20,749 bases of DNA from UBA1413 sp964461455. GTDB lineage: Bacteria; Bacteroidota; Bacteroidia; Bacteroidales; Prolixibacteraceae. The notes under the pieces were generated by a model. It was not told the origin of the DNA. It worked only from the letters and a program-made list of their open reading frames with translations, and did no database searches. The stretch lies in contig CAYWUJ010000041.1 of assembly GCA_964461455.1 (NCBI GenBank), positions 1-20,749 of the forward strand, read 5' to 3'. This document shows, piece after piece, positions 15,481 to 20,749 of the stretch. A program made the position numbers and the translations under genes. The number at the start of each line of letters is the position of its first letter. Position 1 is the stretch's first letter.

Positions 15481-15488
15481 CAAATATA
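15481..15488 (-). promoter_or_regulatory. TAnnTTTG-like element at the mrpA start
   Basis: On the - strand this reads TATATTTG, an exact match to the Bacteroidota -7 consensus, ending 5 nt before the ATG at 15475 and lying inside the frame if the GTG at 15508 is used. It would give an almost leaderless mRNA, and no -33 element is seen, so it may be chance. I see no better match in 15489-15636. Confidence 0.2.
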
Positions 15489-15583
15489 TTAAAAAAATGA
15501 ATGGTCACTTTTTACGCATTCTGTTGCTGACGGTGAACAGCAATCCTCCGGAAGCCTGTTTTAGGGAAATCCGACCATATTCA

Positions 15584-15604
15584 GGGCAAAAATGGGGTTT
15601 GCCC
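15584..15604. repeat. Perfect 7-bp inverted repeat between GH43 and mrpA
   Basis: GGGCAAA and TTTGCCC separated by 7 nt. It lies 32 nt after the GH43 stop codon and about 110 nt before mrpA. As RNA it would make a stable hairpin, but no T-tract follows on the - strand, so it is a poor intrinsic terminator. It could also be an operator for the mrp operon. Confidence 0.4.
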
Positions 15605-15636
15605 CGTGGCATAAAATTCACCTACTTATTCCCCCG

Positions 15637-17391
15637 TTAATCCCGGGGTTTGCCATCGCGGTCACTGATGACCAACCCACTTTTGGTGATCCCGTTTTCG
15701 TTGAAGGCCTCGATGGTGAAAAAGTAATCCCTGTTAGCATCCAGACTGTTAATGGTCAGTGAAGTATCGCCGTAGACCATGTAGTCGAGGTAGAGTTTTG
15801 TGGCATCAGCGCCATAACTGACCACATAGCCATTGGCATTTTCAGGGCCTTCCCAGGTGAGAGATACCCGTCGGCGGTCCCGGGGATCCCTGGCCACCGT
15901 CATTGTTTCGATTTTTCCGGGCGCTTCCCCTTTTCCCAGGCCGAAGACCCTGAAACCGCTGAGGGCAAAATGGCCGCCGGGGACTTCCACGTTTGTCACC
16001 TTCAGATACCTGCATTCGGTTGAGCCTTCCAGAGGAATGTAATCATGGGTAAGGTCGGCATCGCTTTGTGACCGGTCGGCCAGCATGGTCCAGTTGTCCC
16101 CGTCGGCGGAGTATTCGAGGGTATAGCGGTGTCGCAAGTTCTTCTGCCTTCCTTTTATGGCGGTGTTATGCTCCGCGAAATTGAGCTGTACCGCATGAAC
16201 ATCGCAGGGGGCGCCCAGATCGAGCAGGGCATATTCTCCCGTGTTGCCGCTGGCGGCTGCCCACCAGGTCCTGATATCCTCATCGGTCATCAGGTTCGCC
16301 GGTAAGGAATCGACCGAAGAGGAGACGTCCACCTTTTTCCCATAGGAAAGGAGCATCCAGCCGGGGAAGATCTCTTCGAAGCTATTTACCTTCTTGTCAG
16401 GAAGAATCATCGGATAGTCGCCATACCGGGTTTCCGAATGAAGGATACCCGCGGCATCGGTAAATGTGGGGAAGAGGCCCAGCCGGCGCTCAAACATATG
16501 CTTCTGCGAAATGGTGATGGTGCCGATATGCCACCAGTTCCCGTGCCGGTCTTCAATGGTGCTGCCATGGCCGGCCCCCGCGGCGAAGCCCTCGGGCCGG
16601 TAGGCAAAGGGATTATGTTCCTGCGGGAGGAAAGGGCCCAGCGGAGCGTCGGCCACATACACGGCGTCGGCATAACTCTTGTACTCGGTACCCGGACCGG
16701 AATACTGGAGGTAGTATTTGCCGTTCTTCTTGTTTAACCAGGCGCCCTCGATCCATGGGCTCTGCCCCGTGAGGGTGTTGTAATCGCCGGGGACTTCCCA
16801 GCCGTGCACGTCGGAACGGGCATGGATCAGCTCCAGGGGTTCCCCGATAAAGGCGAAGTGGTTCCGGGAGTCGATTTCCACCCCGTAGATGGGTTTCTCA
16901 TTGGAGCATCCCCAGTAAAGGTAAAGCCTCTGGTCATCATCGAGGAAGAAGGCGGGGTCCCACACCGGGATTTCCAGCTCGTCCACGGCGATTTGCCATG
17001 CCCCGCTCAGGGGGTCACCGCTCTTATAGACGGTGCTCTTTTCGGTGGAAGAAGCCAGGAAATAAAGAGTATCATCCAGGGCAATGGCGGTGGGGGCATA
17101 CTCTTCGGTGGGGATCTGACTGGTCTCTACAAAAGCCCAGGAGGCCAGATCAGCAGAGTGCCAGTAGCCTCCCGACTTGGAAGCGAAGAGATAGTACCTG
17201 TCACGGAACCATACGATGGACGGGTCGGCGGCTTCCCTGCGCGAGGGTTCATCAAGGCAAAACCGGTAACTGATATTCACGGGATTGCAGATGGTCCTTA
17301 GGACGGCTGGTGCAGTCTGCTTTTCTGTTTGGCAACCGGCCATAAAAATAACCAGTAGGATTACCGGTACTAGTTTAGTTTTGAAAATCAT
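15637..17391 (-). CDS. Glycoside hydrolase family 43 lipoprotein with F5/8C and FN3 domains
   Basis: A 584-aa secreted, lipid-anchored glycosidase. Residues 1-20 form a lipoprotein signal ending in the lipobox MAGC (Cys20). The GH43 five-bladed propeller (about 33-330) has the expected triad: base Asp56 (AADPSIV), pKa-setting Asp145 (VWDPAFF) and acid Glu215 (WIEGAW), plus His275 in GAGHGS, the usual metal-site histidine. Then come an F5/8 type C (discoidin, CBM32-like) domain (about 350-485; WWAAASGNTGEYALLDLG, ending YLKVTNVEVPGGHFALSGFRVFG) and a fibronectin type III domain (about 490-575; VSLTWEGPENANGYVVSYG). The family removes arabinose or xylose from hemicelluloses, pectins or arabinogalactans; the substrate here is not readable. 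It lies 104 nt downstream of the GH5 gene, probably in the same operon. Confidence 0.9.
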   Translation of the reverse strand: MIFKTKLVPVILLVIFMAGCQTEKQTAPAVLRTICNPVNISYRFCLDEPSRREAADPSIVWFRDRYYLFASKSGGYWHSADLASWAFVETSQIPTEEYAPTAIALDDTLYFLASSTEKSTVYKSGDPLSGAWQIAVDELEIPVWDPAFFLDDDQRLYLYWGCSNEKPIYGVEIDSRNHFAFIGEPLELIHARSDVHGWEVPGDYNTLTGQSPWIEGAWLNKKNGKYYLQYSGPGTEYKSYADAVYVADAPLGPFLPQEHNPFAYRPEGFAAGAGHGSTIEDRHGNWWHIGTITISQKHMFERRLGLFPTFTDAAGILHSETRYGDYPMILPDKKVNSFEEIFPGWMLLSYGKKVDVSSSVDSLPANLMTDEDIRTWWAAASGNTGEYALLDLGAPCDVHAVQLNFAEHNTAIKGRQKNLRHRYTLEYSADGDNWTMLADRSQSDADLTHDYIPLEGSTECRYLKVTNVEVPGGHFALSGFRVFGLGKGEAPGKIETMTVARDPRDRRRVSLTWEGPENANGYVVSYGADATKLYLDYMVYGDTSLTINSLDANRDYFFTIEAFNENGITKSGLVISDRDGKPRD

Positions 17392-17495
17392 ATTTCCTTC
17401 ATTTAATTCTTATCCATTTGTTGACCTGGAACTCCACTTCGGAACAACGAAGCCGGCCTGTAAGTCAGCAAAAAAAATGGCCTTTCCGGGGAAAA

Positions 17496-18785
17496 TCATT
17501 TTTCAAGTCCGCGGAGGAGTCCGGTGAGGGCCTGTTGGTCAAACACGGTGGTGCTTTTCCGGTCAAAAAGGGCGCATCCGTTGCGGCCTGTGCCCCCGTT
17601 GTCCCAGTAAAAGGGGATGATTCCGTTTTCCAGGGCCTTCCGGGTGGTGTATTCGAGCCACCAGGCCCGCGAAGCCAGGTGAAGTTCCAGGGCCTCGCCC
17701 TGCAACCCTGAGCGGCGCGATGCCGAGTATTCGCCCATGATCACCGGGATCCCCTTATCCACGAACTGTGCTTTCATATGAGCAAAAAGGGTATCCACGG
17801 CATCTTCCTCCCCCCAGGTGGCATTCCGTTCAGGCTCTGTGGCCGAATGGAAATCCTTGCCCCAGTAATAAAACATCTTGCCCCAGCTTTCATCACGGGT
17901 GAGCCCGCAGAAGTTCCAGGGGGTATAATAATGAATTTCGGCCATCAGGCGGCCCTCGACTATGTCGGCGGGCATCCTGGTCATCAGTTTCCGGGTTTTC
18001 ATGATGTCGGTCGAAGGTCCCTGCACCACCAGCACACGGGAGTGGTTCTTGCCCCCCGTTGACCTGACGGCATCGACAAAGGTCTGGTGGTAACTGTCAA
18101 GGACAGCCATCTGCACTTCATCCTCCACATTGGGTTCGTTGTTTCCGGCGAAGAGAAGATGCTCGTCATAATCGCGGAACGCGGTGGCGATCTGCTCCCA
18201 GAAGGCCGTCAGGCGGGCATTGTTTTCCTGTTGCCGTTCCTGGGTGCAGTTGTTTTCGAGCCATCCGCCATCCCAGTGGATATTCAGTACGACGTACAAA
18301 TCCCTGGCAGTGCAGTACTCCACCACTTCTCTGACCCTTTCGAGCCACGAAGCCTTGATCTTTGCCGTCGTTTTGTCTTCCACATGCTGGTTCCAGGAAC
18401 AGGGAATCCTGATGGCATTGAAGCCGCTCTGCCGCACCAGGTCAATCATTTCGGGAGTCACCCGGGGATTCCCCCATCCTGTTTCACCACCGGTGGCCTC
18501 CAGGGCATTGCCCAGATTCCACCCCAGCCTCATTTTTGCGGCCAGCTCTGTGGCGCTGCTCTCCATCCCTGACTTGTCGGGGGCGACAGGGGCGATGTTG
18601 TAGCCGGGATAACGGTTCTTATCAGGATTTTCCGAGAAAGGCAGTGTGGTGACCTCAGCGCTAACAGATCCCCCGGCATTGACGGTCAATGAGTTGACGG
18701 CTTCCCCGGGTGTTGATGAGGCAATAACCTGCCGGGCTGATAACAAAAAAGTACCAGCCAGTATAAAAAAGAAAAGTGATCTCAT
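17496..18785 (-). CDS. Secreted glycoside hydrolase family 5 endoglucanase/xyloglucanase-like
   Basis: A 429-aa GH5 enzyme that cleaves beta-1,4-glucan-type chains. It begins with a type I signal peptide (RSLFFFILAGTFLLSARQVIAS, about 2-23, no lipobox), then a Ser/Thr/Pro-containing linker to about 75. The (beta/alpha)8 catalytic domain spans about 76-428: MRLGWNLGNALEATGGETGWGNP (85-107, a look typical of the GH5_4 subfamily), AIRIPCSWNQH, VVLNIHWDGGW, acid/base Glu217 in AGNNEPN, HYYTPWNF (285-292), and nucleophile Glu352 in PVIMGEYSA. The active site appears complete. Its ATG overlaps the stop of the small membrane protein by 4 nt, so they are co-translated. GH43 follows after 104 nt. Subfamily and xyloglucan preference are inferences from the motif alone. 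Confidence 0.9.
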   Translation of the reverse strand: MRSLFFFILAGTFLLSARQVIASSTPGEAVNSLTVNAGGSVSAEVTTLPFSENPDKNRYPGYNIAPVAPDKSGMESSATELAAKMRLGWNLGNALEATGGETGWGNPRVTPEMIDLVRQSGFNAIRIPCSWNQHVEDKTTAKIKASWLERVREVVEYCTARDLYVVLNIHWDGGWLENNCTQERQQENNARLTAFWEQIATAFRDYDEHLLFAGNNEPNVEDEVQMAVLDSYHQTFVDAVRSTGGKNHSRVLVVQGPSTDIMKTRKLMTRMPADIVEGRLMAEIHYYTPWNFCGLTRDESWGKMFYYWGKDFHSATEPERNATWGEEDAVDTLFAHMKAQFVDKGIPVIMGEYSASRRSGLQGEALELHLASRAWWLEYTTRKALENGIIPFYWDNGGTGRNGCALFDRKSTTVFDQQALTGLLRGLEK

Positions 18786-19099
18786 AAAACGGAATCAGGA
18801 GGTGTGCCGGGGAATTCGTCAAACTCCAGCTCTATTCCTCCGGTCCAGCCCGCAATCAGATTATAAATCAGACAGCTGATGGCGGTCATGATAAAACCCA
18901 AAATGCCATAAAAAAAGGGTAAAACAAAAAAGAGGGCACCACCGAACCCCGGAAAATGTCCCGGCATCATCCCACTTTTCCCTAAAATTGAGAAAATCAG
19001 TCCCATGGGAATCATGAATATCAGCATAACACAGAACAGAATTACGGCAGCCACCCAGGAGGTCTGCAAAACACTAAAACGCCTGATTCTTCTTTTCAT
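18782..19099 (-). CDS. Small two-helix membrane protein of unknown function
   Basis: A 105-aa protein with a basic N-terminus (KRRIRRF), two hydrophobic stretches (about 14-40 and 53-85) and a short acidic tail. The second helix and its end, GILGFIMTAISCLIYNLIAGWTGGIELEFDE, resemble a widespread group of small bacterial membrane proteins ending in IYNxxAxxxGGIELE (similar to DUF3566-type proteins). I know no established function for that group. It overlaps the GH5 gene by 4 nt, so it is the first gene of the glycosidase operon. Why a membrane protein of this kind should be translationally linked to a secreted endoglucanase is not evident. Confidence 0.75.
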   Translation of the reverse strand: MKRRIRRFSVLQTSWVAAVILFCVMLIFMIPMGLIFSILGKSGMMPGHFPGFGGALFFVLPFFYGILGFIMTAISCLIYNLIAGWTGGIELEFDEFPGTPPDSVL

Positions 19100-19226
19100 A
19101 ATAGTCTTATTTGGTTTAATGTGTTTAAATTATTACTTAGACATGGTTGAATCCTGAAACACATGTGATACCCATGTGGTGAATCATCACTGTTGGTGCA
19201 TATTATTCGCATGGTTATTTCGCCCA

Positions 19227-19234
19227 TAAAGATA
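19227..19234 (-). promoter_or_regulatory. Candidate -7 element of the GH5/GH43 operon
   Basis: On the - strand this reads TATCTTTA, the same near-consensus as before the hydrolase gene. It would leave a leader of about 125 nt before the ATG at 19099. That leader contains short inverted repeats (CACATGTG around 19160). No -33 element at good spacing, so confidence is low. Confidence 0.25.
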
Positions 19235-19258
19235 CATGATTTTAGAACAGGACAGCGG

Positions 19259-19272
19259 TTTCAGGCCTGAAA
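19259..19272. repeat. 14-bp perfect palindrome downstream of the LOG pseudogene
   Basis: TTTCAGGCCTGAAA is self-complementary and lies about 30 nt after the stop of the LOG-family remnant. It shares the 8-bp core CAGGCCTG with the palindrome at 2038-2053. No T-tract follows on the - strand. Confidence 0.4.
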
Positions 19273-19300
19273 GGATCTTAAGGTTGGTTTTGGAGAGATT

Positions 19301-19952
19301 TCACTTGGTAAACGCCATGATGGCTTCAACGACTTCCCCGCACGTGTCGCAAAGGGAAAGAATCAGGTTTTTGTATTTTCCTTCGCGGGCCATGTTTTCC
19401 AGCAACGGGTAAATGGGCCGTTCCCTGGTCCAGTAGCCTGAATTAAGAAAGACCATCGGGCTGGCATATCCGAAACTGAGGTAATGGTTCTGGGTGGCAT
19501 CCTGGAATATCTCCTGGATGGTTCCCGCATTTCCGGGGGAGAAGATGACTCCCCCCTTGGCGATGGCCAGCAAACCATCTTCCCTGACACTATTGGCAAA
19601 GTACTTGGCGATGCGTGTGGCCAGGGGGGTAGGCAGCTCATGGCCGTAGAGCCAGGTCGGGATCCCCGGGACGATACCCCCCGAAGAGGGTTTCCCGGGT
19701 ATACAGGGTATGGAGGTAAGGATTAAAGGGCATGCTGATTTCCGGAAAAATGAGGCTGCAGTCGGAAATCTGACGGAATAGGGAATCAGGGATCCTGCAC
19801 CCCAGAAAAATGCAGTCGGTAAAGACCGTCTGCCGGGCTTCCTCTTCGACTTTGACAAAATCAAGGTTCTGAAAAGCACAGGAAACGATCTCCCTGTTGT
19901 CCCTTATCAACCGGAGAAGCTCTTCCTCCCTCTCTATCTCCCTGTATTTCAT
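19301..19952 (-). pseudogene. LOG-family Rossmann-fold protein, core deleted and out of frame
   Basis: Two pieces of one gene lie in different frames. The 5' piece (from the ATG at 19952) encodes KYREIEREEELLRLI..., FTDCIFLGCRIPDSL (44-58), LIFP and PFNPYLHTLYTRETLFGGYRPGDPD (75-99), then runs to a stop at 19638. The 3' piece, in the next frame from about 19666 to 19301, encodes GIPTWLYGHELPTPLATRIAKYFANSVREDGLLAIAKGGVIFSPGNAGTIQEIFQDATQNHY and the normal C-terminus, 121 aa. Full-length relatives of this LOG/lysine-decarboxylase-like group have, between these two parts, a Rossmann core of well over 100 residues with a glycine-rich GGGPGAM-type motif. That core is absent here. The two parts meet inside GGGGATCCCGAC (19656-19667). 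The remnant cannot make the normal nucleotide-binding enzyme. The family call is firm; pseudogene versus assembly error is the open question. Confidence 0.8.
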
Positions 19953-20021
19953 AGTACTGTTTCTCTCTGAAAAGATCCCTTTTCGATTTATTCCGTCAAT
20001 CAGTTTTGAACCGGCCTATGG

Positions 20022-20558
20022 TTATGGGTCTGTGAGGCCATCCAGCTGACGTTTCATCAGGATGTCGGTTTGATGGTCATCGCCGAGGATGAAAGCATGC
20101 TTCCCAAACTCAGTGAAACCATTTTTCCTGTAGAAATGAAGTGCTCTGTGATTATTTTCCCACACCCCCAACCAAACGTAGGCGGCCTTTCTTTCCCGTG
20201 CAATTTGCAGTGCTTTTCCCATGAGCAGGGGTCCCACTTTTTCTCCCTGGAACGCTTTCAACACATAAATCCTCTCGATTTCCAGGGCGTTGGCCTCTTG
20301 TAACTCATTTTGAGCGTGTCCGAAGTTCACTTTCAGGTAACCCAGAGGTCTCTGATCCTTCCAGGCAAAATAAAACTCAGATTCCGGGTTGAGGATTTCC
20401 AAAGTCAGCCTTTCCGTGGAGAAAACCCCCTCAAGGTACCTGGCCATATTTTCAGCTGTGTTTACGGCAGCAAAAGTTTCGAAAAAAGTGGTCCGGCAGA
20501 TCTCCTGCAGTATCTCCAGGTCGGACAGGGTTACTCTTGAAATATGAATCCGGGCCAT
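20022..20558 (-). CDS. paiA: GNAT N-acetyltransferase, PaiA-like (polyamine acetyltransferase)
   Basis: A 178-aa cytoplasmic acetyltransferase that resembles Bacillus PaiA (spermidine/spermine N1-acetyltransferase) along its length: FFETFAAVNTAENMARYLEG (25-44), LGYLKVNFGHAQNE (72-85), ALEIERIYVLKAFQGEKVG (91-109), WLGVWENNHRALHFYRKNGF (129-148), and GKHAFILGDDHQTDILM (152-168). The acetyl-CoA loop QGEKVG departs from QxxGxG by a lysine in place of the first glycine, a variation also seen in active relatives. Its ATG at 20558 follows the stop codon of the SMR exporter with no base between, so the two are co-transcribed and probably coupled. The substrate is inferred from overall similarity; other polyamine-like amines are possible. 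Confidence 0.82.
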   Translation of the reverse strand: MARIHISRVTLSDLEILQEICRTTFFETFAAVNTAENMARYLEGVFSTERLTLEILNPESEFYFAWKDQRPLGYLKVNFGHAQNELQEANALEIERIYVLKAFQGEKVGPLLMGKALQIARERKAAYVWLGVWENNHRALHFYRKNGFTEFGKHAFILGDDHQTDILMKRQLDGLTDP

Positions 20559-20749
20559 TTAGTGTGAGACAGCTTTCAGCCCGATAATCGAGGCGATTAA
20601 AGTTGCGATGAAAAAGAGTCGCCAAAAGGTGGCCGGTTCGCGGAAGACAAAAATGCCCACCAGGGCAGTTCCTACAGCCCCAATGCCTGTCCATACGGCA
20701 TAGGCAGTCCCGATGGGAAGGGTTTGGGTCGCTTTAACCAGCAAAACCA
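20559..20749 (-). CDS. SMR-family exporter, Gdx/SugE type, C-terminal part (5' end outside window)
   Basis: The last 62 or so residues of a small multidrug resistance transporter (full length about 105 aa, four helices). Seen: end of TM2, then TLPIGTAYAVWTGIGAVGTALVGIFVFREPATFWRLFFIATLIASIIGLKAVSH. The T-A-Y-A-V-W-T-G-I-G-A-V-G-T run is the signature of the Gdx (formerly SugE) branch, whose studied members export guanidinium, rather than the EmrE branch. The essential TM1 glutamate and any upstream guanidine riboswitch lie beyond the window, so neither can be checked. A TTG inside the frame at 20744 should not be taken as the start. The gene ends directly against the ATG of the PaiA-like acetyltransferase. 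Confidence 0.85.
   Translation of the reverse strand, partial: VLLVKATQTLPIGTAYAVWTGIGAVGTALVGIFVFREPATFWRLFFIATLIASIIGLKAVSH

Noticed and set aside
17462..17500. T-rich stretch after the GH5 stop as a terminator
   Set aside because: On the - strand there is a run of Ts, but the hairpin before it has only about four base pairs. The GH43 gene is more likely co-transcribed.
1..20749. CRISPR, phage, insertion-sequence, toxin-antitoxin or defence genes
   Set aside because: No repeat-spacer pattern, transposase, integrase or known defence domain was seen on either strand. Apart from the LOG deletion the gene content is ordinary chromosomal.

Overview
The window looks like part of a draft genome or metagenome bin from a Bacteroidota bacterium, probably a Bacteroidales-type anaerobe or facultative polysaccharide degrader. 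Reasons: Bacteroidota-style -7 promoter elements (TAnnTTTG-like) before several genes, a pheT of 814 aa with the N-terminal sequence style of this phylum, a lipoprotein GH43 beside a secreted GH5, and moderately high GC. The phylum is an inference from gene style; there is no rRNA or tRNA to anchor it.

Left part (1-8710), mostly + strand: the 3' end of a KDPG/KHG aldolase and a hexuronate-type MFS transporter (sugar acid uptake and catabolism). Then comes a 100-N scaffold gap flanked by an exact 55-bp duplicate, which is an assembly artefact rather than biology, and a good intrinsic terminator. Next are pheT, an EamA/DMT exporter 10 nt behind it, and a convergent monoacylglycerol-lipase-like hydrolase (- strand). 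Diverging from the hydrolase are a MATE exporter and a cytidylate-kinase-like protein.

Middle (8775-15508), - strand: a complete seven-gene Mrp/Mnh cation/proton antiporter operon (mrpA-B-C-D-E-F-G). Its genes overlap or nearly touch, and it is followed 49 nt later by a tandem universal stress protein with a helical C-terminal tail. Together they suggest a sodium/alkaline or cation-stress module.

Right part (15637-20749), - strand: a short operon of a small membrane protein, a secreted GH5 endoglucanase and a lipid-anchored GH43/F5-8C/FN3 glycosidase, with no SusC/SusD pair visible. Further right are a LOG-family Rossmann gene that has lost its whole nucleotide-binding core by an internal out-of-frame deletion (a pseudogene), and a butt-joined pair of a Gdx/SugE-type SMR exporter (cut by the window edge) and a PaiA-like polyamine N-acetyltransferase.

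I see no CRISPR array, tRNA, rRNA, insertion sequence or phage gene. I found no clearly new multi-gene system. The points most worth checking are the LOG deletion, the MATE transporter lacking the usual TM1 aspartate, the Mrp operon ending in a stress protein, the SMR-acetyltransferase pair, and the 55-bp/N-gap artefact.
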